A program made the translations under genes and the position numbers. The notes beneath the pieces were generated by a model. The model had not been told where the DNA came from, searched no databases, and saw only the letters and a program-made list of their open reading frames with translations. Of a stretch of 64,000 bases of DNA, positions 37,940-49,912 are shown in pieces. Source of the stretch: Beaufortia kweichowensis (taxonomy: Eukaryota; Chordata; Actinopteri; Cypriniformes; Gastromyzontidae); contig CM032802.1 of NCBI GenBank assembly GCA_019155185.1, positions 11,632,501 through 11,696,500 on the forward strand, read 5' to 3'. The stretch's first letter is position 1. Every line of letters begins with the position of its first letter.

Positions 37940-38035
37940 AGTGTTGCTATGACAGTGGGATATTGACAGGTGTGACAGAACTTTGATTGCAGCGTCAGCC
38001 TCTGAGCTGTGGCTTGTCATCTGTCAGGTGTGAGC
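37940..38035. promoter_or_regulatory. TGACAG-rich candidate regulatory block A
   Basis: Within about 90 bases there are four TGACAG (TALE/MEIS/TGIF-type) hexamers: 'ctatgacagt', 'tattgacagg', 'gtgtgacaga' and, inverted, 'catctgtcagg'. The sequence is non-repetitive. Function is inferred from motif density only. Confidence 0.35.
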
Positions 38036-38649
38036 AAAGCTCTGCTGGGCTGATGACACTTACAAACATGGACGGCAGAAATAGGAAGGATAAAAAAGAG
38101 AGAACATTTCAATATGTCATTAAAACATTTCTACGGTGATTTTGGTGGCGATGACAAAAATCAACCAAAACTAATCAGAACAATGATTTATACTTAACTG
38201 ATACCTTTCAATGCCCGTTAATATGTATAAAACAAAAATGACTGTATAGTGAATAAGTAACGGTTGAAGAGCGCCGTTTTGCACGACACGAACGATAACA
38301 GCAAAGCACAATAAAACGATGCATGACAAAAAAGCACTAGTCTCGATCACCTTATTGCTTTTACTAAACGGTTACCACAAAACCCAATAAGCCTAAACTA
38401 TGTATCAATGCAACGTTCATAAAGTAAAATTACTACTTCCCCAAAACAGAATATTCAAGAAAGTCTAGACTAGATCTTGTATAACAATGTATTTAACTTT
38501 TCTCACTTTGTTAATAAAATTGTGTGCCGAGCATATAAATCTGAATGTAAATGCAAGCAAAAGGCTCTGCTCAAATTTGAGGAGATGCAAAGACATGACA
38601 TTGTGAATAGGGGAAGAAGATGTTTCCCTGCCACCACAAGTGTTTGGAT

Positions 38650-38770
38650 GCTTTGACAGGCACATATCACGTCGGCTGACAGCTCTGTCAATAGCCCCAG
38701 GATGGCAGGTCTGATTGACAGCTAGCAGGTGGTGGCTGAATGGAGTTGTCAGGGCAACTGTCAATCAGCC
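38650..38770. promoter_or_regulatory. Candidate enhancer with paired PBX-MEIS sites (block B)
   Basis: Two perfect PBX-MEIS decamers lie in opposite orientation: TGATTGACAG at 38712-38721 and CTGTCAATCA at 38758-38767. Three further TGACAG half-sites occur upstream, at about 38653-38659 and within CTGACAGCTCTGTCAA at 38676-38691. Non-repetitive DNA, 6.5 kb downstream of tshz3. Teashirt genes act with Hth/Exd (MEIS/PBX) in flies, which makes tshz3 the natural target, but this is inference. Confidence 0.45.
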
Positions 38771-39738
38771 GCATCGCCATGGAAACAGAGGAGGTAACAC
38801 AGCTGCCTGTGGTGATCTATTGTTTTACCAGTCAAACACGCATGGCAGAACACTTTCACTAAAGAAACTACATAACGAATAACATTACTATCCTTTTCCT
38901 GGTATCCTGCATGGTTTTGGGTCTAGAATTTAAAATGGTCTAGAAAATGTAATCACGCATGATAATATCAAAAACCAGTTACAAGCATGTAAAGAACAAC
39001 TCGGTTCTCTCTGTCCTTTTCAGTATCATTCATACAGCTAATTGCACCCAAAGCAAAATCCAGGGCAGGTTTGTCATTTAGGCATAAATTGATACTCCCC
39101 ATCTGGCTCTATTAGATGTGTTAACTACACAACTAATTGCTGTGTAATTGCCTTTAATAACTGTTGCTTTGAAATGAGTATCAGATGTTTCAATTATGGG
39201 TGAAATAGCCAAAGTGAGGCACCATGGAGCGGTACAGTCGATACGTTGGGTTTAATGATGACATCCATACCCGTAAAACAGTGGATCAGCATTAGACACC
39301 AACTGGACTTTATGGTGCTCAGAGGCGCAGAAGCGATTATTACTGCGATCTTTATCAGTGACAGTTTATGTGACTGTAGAATAACATACAGCTCAACAGC
39401 TCCACTGTGCTTAATACTTCTGAATATTTCCCTTTTGCTGTTCAGTTATATAGCTATAGATAATAAACACAAGAAGAAATTAACATCTAGCTAAACCAGC
39501 TTTTTTCAAAGTATCTTTTATATCACACTAAGGCTGTCCTAATCAATTTGATCAAAAAAAAAAAATCAACAGCAAATTGTTTCAAGCCAAGAAGTTAAAG
39601 TTTGACTGGTTAGCACGAGCAAGTAAAACCCTCCTGTTTGATGCTGTATCTGCATCATCTGGACCCAAAAGACATCTTCACCTTTTGACAGCCATTCAAG
39701 CTGCAAAATTATCTTTTCCAAGCATTTCACTGTTCTAA

Positions 39739-39860
39739 ATGACATTTTACACATTTGGCAGTTGCTTTCATCCAAAGCACCTTACAGGCCATTACAAAGT
39801 GTACAATCTATCAATAGTGTGTGTTGGCTGGGGATCAAATCCATGACTTTGCACTGCTAA
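39739..39860 (+). repeat. SINE/MITE-like repeat, copy 2, split by a hAT element
   Basis: The head 'cacatttggcagttgctttc' and 'catccaaagcaccttacagg', then 'ggggatcaaatccatgactt' and 'tgcactgctaa', match the repeat type of 819-981. The repeat continues as 'actgctaac' after 40620, because a hAT element is inserted at its ACTGCTAA. Confidence 0.7.
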
Positions 39861-40620
39861 TAGAGCTGCACGATTCTGGCTAAATTGAGAATCACGATTT
39901 TTTGTTTCAAATAGAGATCACGATTCTCCCACGATTCTGAACAGCAACTATAAGTAAATTTACTAAATATTAATTGTTGCAGTATATTTAAAATGTTTCA
40001 TTTGTCCGTTTTAATGAATTTTTGTATTACTCACTAATAAACATTTCACTTGATCAATTACTGGATGAATCAGCATTGAATGAATGATTCATTAAAAATA
40101 CATTTTTAGACTCATTGTCCCCATCTAGTGGCGAAACAATGTAATCCATAAATGCGTTATTTGAACCGCCAAATTACATTCAAAATGTGATGTGAATGTT
40201 TTGATCATTTATACATTATATTAGTGTTTATATGTGAACTTTTATCCCAGTACTTCTGATCATTTGAATATTTCTATCCAAGATTATGATAATACCTCAA
40301 TTAGGACTGTTCACACAGAATGTGTTTTTCAAAGGCACTGCATTATTTATCATAGGTGTTTGTAAACACACATACAGTAAACACACGTGTTTGTCCGTTG
40401 CACTCGCGTTTTGGGCGTTAATACTCCGAAATAACCCTTATACAAAAAGAATAATGAAAAAGTAGCGCAGTAAAATGGAAAACAAGTTTTATATGCTACT
40501 GCTTTCTTTGCTTTGGCAGAATCACCAACGCCAACGAAAAATCGTTGACATTTATGAATGAGATCGTATGAGTGTTTGAATCGAGATCACGATCCTTTAA
40601 CGATTAATCGTGCAGCTCTA
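39861..40620. mobile_element. Non-autonomous hAT-type DNA transposon (760 bp)
   Basis: Terminal inverted repeats TAGAGCTGCACGATT and AATCGTGCAGCTCTA are exact over 15 bases. They are bounded by a perfect 8-bp target-site duplication ACTGCTAA (39853-39860 and 40621-40628), which is diagnostic of the hAT superfamily. The subterminal regions carry further 'atcacgat' motifs on both sides. The 730-base interior has no transposase-like ORF, so the copy depends on an autonomous partner. It sits inside a SINE-like repeat. Confidence 0.92.
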
Positions 40621-40628
40621 ACTGCTAA

Positions 40629-41880
40629 CAAAACAGCTTTTCCCAAAATGTCTTTCCCTGTCTATCAGTTGACCATGACATCATAACTCAGTATAGTCTC
40701 TAGTCCCTTGAGACAACACCTCCTTCAACCATAGCAAGATCACAGTCCTATCCGCGTAAAGGTGAAAAGACTGCTATCTCTAAAATTGCTGGCTATAATC
40801 ACAATTAAGTAACATAATCTCGACCAACAATTTAACCTGACATCAAGCGTAACTTGCCATAACTTTTGTTTCTTCAGCTCAAATTGCGCAAAAACAGAGA
40901 GATTGGCAGATTTTGAGCTGTGTACCTCCAAGAGGTCCAAGCAACTGCTATTCAAATGAATGAAAATGCTAACTGATAAATTTTCTCATAAACATCATGC
41001 TTTAAAAATGTCGGAGTTTAACATTCCATCTTCCTAGACAGCAATTAATTGAATGGACTACGCTGCGATCAGTCCAGCTGCTGACTCAGAACCTGTCCGA
41101 ATCCAAATGTCAATGTGCTGATGGATAAGTCTGCAGTCAAACTCAAGTGACTTATCCAGGAACAAAGGCATTGATGAAGGCAGTGCAAAAGTTCTCAATT
41201 CTTGCCTACCATTGCCAAAAGTAATAATGAGCCATTTTGAGTCACCTTGTACTTTGCCTTCACGGCAAGTAAAATAAAAATTGTAAAATAGTCACAACTA
41301 CTTTCAATGAATGACACATTGCTGAAACTTGTATATGAGATAGGCAGGTATGTCCTTATTACCTGAAAAACATCACTTAACCAGTAAACACGTCTGTCAT
41401 AACAGCGCTATCACGGTCAGATTTTTGGCGTTTCTGCCTGTCAATTACTTTGTGAAGCATGGAGCTGAAAGCGTCAGTGTTTGTCATCATTGTGATGCTA
41501 AATTCGTTGTTTGTGTTTATTCTTAATTTTACTTTTCTTACCTGCGAGTTGAAACGATGTGCTGCTCTGCTCCGTCATGTGGGCGTGTCGGCGGGTCTCT
41601 GAAATAAGGGGCGTGGTCTGCCGAAAAACAGCACTTAAATAAATCTTCAGAAAATAGCAATTAATACCATAATGTCAACTCAATATTTATTGTTGTATTT
41701 TATTTATTTAACGCTACAAAAACATTACCTTATTAAAGCCACCAAGAGGTTCTCTAAACGTCCTGTTCACGATTTAAATTTATAGATGCGATATAAATTA
41801 ATATTTACGATTTAGGTTTAAGATTTGCTATTAGATTTAAGCGCCGGCCTCCATTTACCATTCTGTAACTCTGTTAAATC
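40629..41880. other. Intergenic DNA with possible repeat remnants
   Basis: No coding sequence seen. The segment at about 41390-41650, with 'gggcgtgtcggcgggtctct' and 'ggggcgtggtctgccgaaa', resembles dispersed fish repeat sequence, but I cannot assign it. Confidence 0.4.
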
Positions 41881-42535
41881 TACTAATATGAATACCTGCA
41901 ACAGGTGCCGACAATCTCCAGCAAATCACACTCACATGTTTTGATCTTGTCCAAGATTGACAGAGTTTTGGTCTAAAATATTTGATGCCTTTGAAAAAAC
42001 CTTTAACATATCAGCCACTCCAAACCCTTTTACAGCTCTATTTGGAATTCCTTTTAAGCCAAATTTGCCTTTAACAACACAAGACATTATTGCTTTCATC
42101 ACGTAATTGGCTACGAGGCTTATTCTCCTTAAGTGGAAACATACATCACCTCCTTCTTATGATAGATGGATAAAATAAATTATTTTGTCTGTTAAGTTGG
42201 CACATTAAATTTTCATTAAAAGGGTCTTTAAATGGAAACCTTTGTACAATTATATTGATACTATTGATCTGTCACTTGAAGGTGCAGAAGAGGGTTAACC
42301 TTTTCTTTTTATTATTTATTTATTATTTTTATTTATTTTTTGTTCTCTCTTTGTACATTTATTGTATCATTTAATAACTACACTTACAGTATTATTGTTA
42401 CTTGTTTATGTTGTGTAATTGGGATGTTAGGGGGATTGGGAGTGGGATGAAAAGCAGAACTGTGGATTACACATTTTGTATATATATAAGATCTTGTATC
42501 TGCACAAAATGTCAATAAATATATTTGGGGGAAAT
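41880..42535 (+). mobile_element. 5'-truncated LINE-1-like element (ORF2 C-terminus and 3' end)
   Basis: Translated on the plus strand, 41892-42170 reads like the extreme C-terminus of an L1 ORF2. It has a zinc-knuckle-like TCNRCRQSPANHTHMF, then SCPRLTEF, FGIPFKPNLPLTT and TRLILLKWKHTSPPSYDRW. A TGA replaces the Trp of the usual 'MFWSC', and there are frame breaks, so the copy is dead. It ends with A/T-rich sequence containing AATAAA near 42513. 5' truncation is the normal state of genomic L1 copies. Confidence 0.75.
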
Positions 42536-42976
42536 CTACTATTACGGCTATAAAATAATACTTATTTCTTCTACCCTTATTATTCCTACTTTACAAACTT
42601 TTTTGTTAAAAAGTAGGTGTAATTGTTTTCTTGTTAAAACCTAAAGGTATAAAAACAGAAATTGTGAATATGGTTCTTTTTTATGTTTGTGTAAATAAAT
42701 AGTGGAATCGATAATAAATAGTGCATCTCGATAAATTGACAAACTAATTTTTTCAGCTTGCAAAGAAACAATATATTCGTACATACTGTTGTTAAAAGTC
42801 TGCTACACTTTGCAGCATGTGAATGCTAAACATAAACAGTGCTTTAGCGCCATCTCGTGGCTGAGACTAAACATCACAACAACAGAAAGAAACTGATTCA
42901 GTAATAAAACTATAATTATTCTGATGCATCATAACTCCAAACAAACCCCTGAGAGACATTGAAACTGTAAACACCG

Positions 42977-42982
42977 TTTATT
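42977..42982 (-). terminator. uri1 polyadenylation signal
   Basis: TTTATT, that is AATAAA on the minus strand, about 655 bases beyond the uri1 stop codon. It is the nearest canonical signal that fits a normal 3' UTR. Confidence 0.5.
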
Positions 42983-43637
42983 TTTTGTATTCCTTTTAGT
43001 TACATCAACATTTTGCCAGTCACAAAAAGACTCTATAAGATCATAAAGCCAAACCACTGGACAGTAAACAATATAAAAACCCTCTTAGAAAAGATGATAA
43101 AGGAGAGTCAAAGAAAAAGCCCCTACGGGATAAAAATACTTCTTAAATGTTACGGACACTGGCAGCTGTATCATTGCCAAAGTGGGTCAAAATAAGTCAA
43201 TTTTATGAATTAGTGCAACAACAATAAACTTTTTTTTCAAATATTTCACATAGATCACAACAAAGACAAAAAGAAGCATGAAGCCACAATTTCACTAAGG
43301 TTACTATATTATGTTTGTAATAATTTTGCTTAAGTCACCAATTTCTTATATATTTATCTAAACGAATAAACCCAAAAGACATCATCATATGCACGCTTGT
43401 CCCTACTGGCCTAAAAACAGAGGAAGCAAACTGTAGGTCAAATCATATTATATTGCTATTGCACTTACAGACCGAATTAAGTATTAGGGATGCATAACAG
43501 AATGAAAAACACATTATGCAGATGAGAACAATGAAGCTTTGAGCAGCTTGGAGGACAGTTAGTGAGAAAGATAAATATGAAGTCCGTAAGTGTAATAAAA
43601 AGAAGGACTACAAAAGCTGGGACCTGGCAAGATAAGA

Positions 43638-46600
43638 TCATTTCTGCTGCAGTCGTATAGCTTTAAACTTGGACACCCTCTTGGGTGGTTCCTGAGGCAC
43701 TTCTGGGCCCAGCTCCTCCAGCTTTCTCTCTGGAATTGTGGGTAAAGCAGGAGGGGTGATTGTCAGGTGTGGAATTGAGGAAGGCAGGGGATCCTTTTCG
43801 ATCACCGTGCCTGTAAAAGCCTAAAACACAAATAAAAAAAATGTGAGTTTGTACCAATGATAAAAATAGTGAAGAAACAAACGTTCAGTACCTCAAATCG
43901 TCCATTAAGGTGGGGACTGATGCCAGTAGGGCTCTCCTCCTCTGTAATGCCATCGCTGGTGTCACTGTGCGTGGTTTCGTCGTGGCTCACTGAGCGGCCA
44001 AACGCGACACGCCGCTCTTCAAAGTCAGCTGCGCTGCTCTCGCTGGTGTCACTGCACACACTGTTCTCACGGCTGCGGGACTTCAATATGGACTTTCGTG
44101 GCATTAGCTCTCCATTCACCAAGTCCACAAACACCCTACAAACACACACCAGCTACAGTTACACACAGCCAAATAATCCAGCAATACTTTTATGTACACC
44201 AAATTGATTTAAATGCAAAGTGTTTACCTGTAAATGTCTGCCGGGGTTGTGATCTTGTAATTTTCATGAAGAGAATGACCATTACTTTTCCCATTTTTCT
44301 TTTTCCGTTTGGCTTGTTCCTTTTGTTCTTTTCTTTCGCTGAACTTCAGAGTTGTGTTCTTTCCTGTGTTTATTCTGACCTTGAAACAGAAGATAGAAGG
44401 ACTCATTAAAAACAAAAGCTTTATACACAAAACAGACAGAGCTGTAATTCAACTAACTGTTCAAAGTACATAAAACATATGAGCTCTGTTTATCTTAAAG
44501 AGGTTTATGCAACCAACAACTAGCCATTTACCTTTTTGGGTTCTACAGTGTGAGAAAAGTAGATGGTTGGAAGACCATTTCCTGTTTCCTCCTTACAGTC
44601 ATTCTCTTCCTCTACATCAGGTTGTGAGACGCTAGTACCGTTCATCTGAGATGTGGGTACCCAGCCATTTTCTTCCTGATGACCATTGAGCTGGACATTG
44701 CTGGCACCATCTGCTTCTTTCTCTTCTTCTGAGGAAGAGGAAGTGGTGTCTTCTCCATTAGTGTCTGTGCTGTCCAATCTGCGACAAAATAGTAAAACAA
44801 ACCAAGGATTTAACTAGGAACGAAAAATTAAGCTACTGTTATTGTGTGCATTTTATTTCTCAAGAGAGTAAGTCAATTCATTTTTAGTCAGGCAATATAT
44901 CCTGATAACTTCTTGACAAATGAACACAATGGAAAAACGTTTTTTTTACCGGTATCTTTCATCCTGCATTTCCTCTTGAAGCTCCAATTCATCAAGTAGA
45001 GACCAGAGCTCTTCCTCAGGCAACAGCCCTTTCTTTAGCACTTCATCCTCTTTTCCATCGTCCTTCTCCTCCTCCAGCTCCAGCAGATACTCCGGCTTGG
45101 GTTTTGAGTTGGGTTTGTGAGCCAATCGATACTTTCCTAAGGAAGCACAACAACAGGCACATGTAACAAAGCACAAAAGAGATGATACGGTCAAGAGAGA
45201 GAAAGAGCTAAAAATGAGATTCCAATAAACTTACCTTTGGTAACTTCTTCTTCGTTAACCACATCTTCTCTAATGTCTACAAAATCTCCAGTACCATCAG
45301 CCCCCTGTCACAAAGGAATGGAAATGATTTTCTGTACGGTGTCACCTTATAGACAAGACAACATTGTATGGTTTCATTTGACATCACACAGAAAGCATCA
45401 GGTAAAAGACTTACGCTGGCCAATTTTTCAAGATCATCAGTAAAGCTAGCTTTGTTCTGAAAGTTCTTCATTACTTTCTGCAAGTCATCGAGAGTCTTGT
45501 TTACATCTGAAAACGCATACGTAAGGTCATGTTAGGTACATACCTTAAAACTGGGACGTAATAGCTTTGATGGAACTGTTAGTTGAGCATTTTATCGAAC
45601 ATGGACTCACGTTTCTTCCTGTGTTCCACAAGAGCATCAGCTTGCTTGGCAGAACACTTTGCAAACCAGTTATCACCAAGGAGCACTGTTAACTCATTAG
45701 TGTGTACTAGCTTTCCTGGCATGAAAGCCAAGGAACCAAATGGTACCTGTCATATTGGGAAAATACAAATCAGAATAATAGAAATTAGTTTTCAAGTTAA
45801 AGTGATACACACATCTCATAGGCAAGGCGGTCCTACAAGCATTTATAAACAAATGTAAGCATTTCAGTCATACAGCAGGGTCACCAAATAATTATTATTA
45901 ATAATGATAAGATAATTATTGATAAATGTTATCACCACCCAGCCCTAAATCATGACACACACAGGAAAACTCTCAGGAAAACATGATGTTGATGTATCTA
46001 GAAGTGGAGGCAAGGAAATTTAGTAATTGAAAGGTGACACTATACCATAATATCATAAGACAACTTGTCAGGCAGTGTCCTGAGACGATCCTGAAGAGAT
46101 TCATAGTCTTTTTCCACTTTTTTCCTGTCAATAACAGAAAAAATCCCTTAATTTATCTGTACAGTTGTTTTGTTTTTCTCCACTTTATTTTCTGCCTGTT
46201 GTTCATACTGTTTACCATTTCTAATCCAATTATGCATTGTTACCACCATTCTGTATTGTTACTCGAAACACCACAACAAAGATTTGACGTAAATACGGCT
46301 TCTAACTTAGAATATCTTTGCCTTATGTCTAACCATGTCTATAAAAAACTCTTTGTTTGGATTCAAGTCAACAGGGGTTTATGAAAATGTAAACAGAGGG
46401 TCAGTATAAATACATTTTCTAAAAATGTACATTTCAAGTATTGAATGCTGGAATCTACATACTGATTCTTACTATACATGGTATTTCTTTTCTAAACCAA
46501 ACAAACCATGATCAGACTTCAGAAATAAAAAAATCAAGAATATGAAATAGTCTTAGGACACTCACCAGTGCTCAATTTTATTTCTGCAATCTTTCACCAC

Positions 46601-47454
46601 CTGTAGTTGAAACAAACAATGTCATTTCACATCCACCATAATCACGAGAAATTAACACAAACAATTAAAAAGCAACTGTAGTCCTCACAGAGATGGAGTT
46701 GGTAGCAGTAAAGGTATGATTCTTTATTTTTTCTTTATTTTTTTGAATGAATGAAAATCCTAAAATCTTACTGACTGTAACTTCCGCAGAACAAATGCAG
46801 CATAAACTTGAGGTTTACCTTTAAATGTAAAAATCATTTCACAAAAATCATTTCATTTTCATTTCACTCAAAATGCCTCAGAAATAGAAACAGAAACAGG
46901 TGCGTTATGACCTAAAATGGAGAGATCGAACACATACATAGATACATACAAAGCGGATGCCTAGCTGTATTGTATTGTTAAGTGTATTCCTGGCCATGCA
47001 TGTACCTGGATCAGTTGTATTATGTTGGAATTTGACCTACATATTCGCTGTAATGTATGCATGACCGAAGTATACGTTATTTTAACATAATTGAGATATA
47101 TTGCAGGTAAATATGAACATGCATTGCAATTGCAAAGGAATACAAACATAAACCAAAGCACCAACATTTGTAGCCAGCTAGCCACCAGAAGCAACACGTG
47201 ATTCACAAGGAACTTTCCAGAAAATAAAACGTTTATTACTGCGTTTAAACTGAAAGCCGACATGAATCGACAATAAACGACTCGACGTCAAACAATGACG
47301 ATTAGGGACACGCGCATGGACAATGCACGAGCAAGTCGCATTAATAGTGGTATCTGAAATAAACATTACTCCTGACCTTTCTGTGCTCCTCTTTTAACCT
47401 CTCAACGCCTCGAGGCAACTCATTACTCCTTTTTACGTTTCCAGTTGCAGCCAT
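43638..47454 (-). CDS. uri1: URI1, unconventional prefoldin RPB5 interactor
   Basis: Prefoldin-like subunit of the R2TP/prefoldin-like (URI) complex, involved in RNA polymerase assembly and signalling. Eleven coding exons in transcript order: 47377-47454, 46566-46600, 46046-46124, 45611-45746, 45415-45506, 45235-45304, 44950-45136, 44532-44778, 44228-44379, 43892-44135, 43638-43820. The phases agree and give 500 residues (human 535). Residues about 25-150 form the alpha-prefoldin domain (DRLRTLPDKLSYDIM, VPFGSLAFMPGKLVHTNELT, VLLGDNWFAKCSAKQA). Next come a LAHKPNSKPKPEYL segment, an acidic region, VRINTGKNTTLKFSE, and the conserved SILKSRSRENSVCSDTSES box. The C-terminus KRVSKFKAIRLQQK carries an RVxF-type PP1 docking sequence (RVSKF); human URI binds PP1-gamma. 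The next gene, pdf, is divergent, its ATG 1.3 kb away. Confidence 0.95.
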
Positions 47455-48359
47455 TGAGTCGTGCAAAGATGTCATCCACGATAAAAAAAACAAGCCTTTT
47501 TGTTTAAATATCCAATACAATGAATGCTCAGGGGTTTGAAGTCCTATAGAAATGTTTATGAATGCAATTGGATGTGCTGCACTCAATGTTTCGCTTCGTA
47601 GTCATCAATGAAGCAGAAGTAATCCAGTATATCGAGATTGAGAGCATTTCACACGTGCATGACACGATGTCGATTTTATCCCCAAATTTCCTCTTGTTTA
47701 CAATCCAAGGATGGCCCGTTTCCCCTGCGCCATGTTCATCTGTTCTGATCACACGGATGTACTCTGGGTAAATCCTCTCCCCACTCCCAAAACGGTGCAA
47801 ACACGTGACGCAACATTTTAGTAAGGTATTCAATTTCACTTTCATTTAAGTAATTTTAAGAATTCATTAAAATACATTTTCTTATTAAAAATTGTTCTAT
47901 GAATGTAATCATCGAAATGAGATTATTAGTATTATCCTGACAACAAAATGGGTTTGATGTAGCAGAACTAAGAAGAATTAATTCTTTTAATATGTCTTTT
48001 TGAATAAATAAGATAAATTTCCTACTGATAATTAATACATTTGACAACTTTTATTTTATTAAAACTAGGATCGTTTATTTATGTATTGATATTGAGGGGG
48101 CGTGTCACGTACGGATAAACAATTTTCACAACTCGAAAAAAAAACATATGAAGTTACGCCAAAATAAAAGCTTTTGAAGCGATTTATTGTTGTGACTTCA
48201 CGTTAGATAAATACAAAGATAAATTTCGTATTAAATGTGCTGTTACTTTATTTAAAGTGTTAGTCAAGAAGTGTAATACGATATGCCCTTCTTTCCCACA
48301 ACAAAACATTTATTAATTTGTGCGTTAACACGAGGCTTTTATTTTGAAGAGAATGTGTC
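47455..48359. other. Intergenic region between divergent uri1 and pdf
   Basis: It contains the uri1 5' UTR and promoter next to 47454 and the pdf promoter before about 48360. A 'gtgacgcaac' (CRE-like) motif lies at about 47806. No ORF in it resembles a known protein. Confidence 0.5.
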
Positions 48360-48483
48360 GTCCTCTTGTCGTGTTCCGGAACTGTCTCTGGCTGTCCTCA
48401 AATCGGTGAAAGAAAAAATGAAATGTGCGAAATGTGCATGTTGAATTTTAGTTAGTTGTTTATAAGCAATTATTACAGTCTAG
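48360..48483 (+). other. pdf non-coding first exon (approximate 5' end)
   Basis: A strong donor 'gtctag|gtaagt' follows 48483, and a good acceptor (cttttccag) lies at 48739, just before the pdf start codon. CCGGAACTG (ETS-type) at about 48376 suggests a promoter close by. The 5' boundary is a guess. Confidence 0.5.
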
Positions 48484-48765
48484 GTAAGTTATGCTCCTAA
48501 ATAAATAATAATTATTTTCTAAACTTTTCAATTTATATGTCTTGGCATTTCAGTTAAACATACAGCGCTTAGTTTATTTTACTATTTATTGTATCAGATG
48601 TAACTTATTTCAGTTTATTACGTTTTACATCTTTAAAGATTAATTTAAGCTCAGTGTCAGAGTTTGTTTTAATGAGATATGATATTTGTTTACATAATTG
48701 TTAACTAAAAATAAAAGTTCTTGTATTTTTCTTTTCCAGTCGACTGCATTTTTTTTGACCCAGCC

Positions 48766-49678
48766 ATGAACAGGCACTGGAGGACATTTTCATACTGTAT
48801 CTTTAAAAGTCAAACACATTTACTCTCATCACCAGCAATGAGTTTTTTGCCATGGTTACCGTTAACATGCACTGCACCCTCGCGTACTAATTCTAGCAAC
48901 ATTAAGATGCGCTCTTACCTACAATTCATGAAAAGGAAAATCAAAGGTACACCAGCCCCTCCTTACAATCATGTGTGCCAGGTTGGGGATCCTGTGTTGC
49001 GTTCCCAGGCTGCAGCAGTGGAACCTAGAGAAATTCAGGGACCTCAAGTGCAGAAAGTCATAAAGACCTTGGTCAAAGTCATGAGAAAACTTGAGTGTGT
49101 TGGTCTAAGTGCACCACAGATTGGAGTTCCTCTGCAAATATTAGCTTTGGAATATCCAAAGAAAATGCTGGAGGACAGCTCACCGGCCTCTGTTGAAGCT
49201 CGGGGTCTGGTGGCATTCCCACTAATGATTTTCGTTAACCCACAATTGCGTGTGTTGGATGGACGCACTGTTATCTTTCAAGAGGCTTGCGAGAGCATCT
49301 GTGGGTACTCGGCATCCGTTCCACGCTATGTCTCTGTGGAAGTCTCAGGTAAAGGGAATGACAATATTAACCTAATATCTGTAGGTTCAAGGTTTATTTT
49401 ATTGTCATTTAGCACTATCAGTATAAAAAAAAATCACGTTTTGATGTTTAAATTGTTGTTTAAGAGAAGGCAAGCCTACAGATGAAATTAAAACTCATCA
49501 CATTTGTGCTTTTTCCAAAGGTCTCAATGAGAAAGCAGAGCCCATCACATGGCAAGCAAATGGATGGCCAGCCAGAATACTTCAACATGAAATGGATCAC
49601 CTTAACGGAGTGCTATATATTGATCGCATGGACAGTAAAACATTTATTAATGTTAACTGGGAAGAGTTTAATGAATAA
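48766..49678 (+). CDS. pdf: Peptide deformylase, mitochondrial
   Basis: Removes the formyl group from N-formyl-methionine of nascent mitochondrial proteins. Coding exons 48766-49348 and 49521-49678 join in phase; 246 residues. The first about 70 residues are basic and Ser/Thr-rich, like a mitochondrial targeting region (MNRHWRTFSYCIFKSQTHLL). Catalytic motifs in order: motif 1 GLSAPQIGVP, motif 2 EACESICGY (metal-binding Cys; usual form EGCxS), motif 3 HEMDH with the two metal-binding His and the catalytic Glu. The end, MDSKTFINVNWEEFNE, matches the vertebrate C-terminus. The ATG at 48766 is the first in frame after the acceptor at 48739. The motif 2 Gly-to-Ala change is unusual but conservative. 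Confidence 0.95.
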
Positions 49679-49723
49679 ATATTAACTTTATTGATACCTT
49701 ACTTGTGGATTTGACAATACATG

Positions 49724-49729
49724 AATAAA
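49724..49729 (+). terminator. pdf polyadenylation signal
   Basis: AATAAA 46 bases after the pdf stop codon. It implies a very short 3' UTR, about 150 bases from the 3' end of the convergent spata2l. Confidence 0.75.
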
Positions 49730-49906
49730 AGCCTTGGAGTACAACAATGACATCAGTCCTGGATTGCCTGTTCACCGAAAGCATAAAAACCCATTCTCAT
49801 GTTAATCATTTATATCAATCCACAATCAGGCTAATTTTTCTCTGTTTTATATGAGTACAGTAAACATCCGCATGCTTATCTCACAGAAATATTTTATAAA
49901 TAATGC

Positions 49907-49912
49907 TTTATT
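49907..49912 (-). terminator. spata2l polyadenylation signal
   Basis: TTTATT on the plus strand, about 500 bases past the spata2l stop codon. Together with the pdf signal at 49724 it defines a tight tail-to-tail arrangement. Confidence 0.55.

Larger units (their letters stand above)
32160..42970. other. Intergenic desert between tshz3 and uri1
   Basis: About 10.8 kb without a supported gene. It holds a palindromic repeat (33783-33941, with a third arm at 34521-34586), a low-complexity purine/T-rich patch (34590-34800), an exon-like ORF (36280-36446, -), a dispersed repeat (about 37430-37640), two TGACAG-rich candidate regulatory blocks (about 37940-38035 and 38650-38770), a hAT element in a SINE-like repeat (39739-40640) and a LINE-1 remnant (about 41880-42535). 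Other non-repetitive stretches (35180-35720, 36960-37060) may be regulatory. Confidence 0.6.

Noticed and set aside
47528..47845. 105-codon minus-strand ORF upstream of uri1
   Set aside because: Overlaps the likely uri1 promoter and 5' UTR, no known domain, and would lie 5' of a complete uri1 start.
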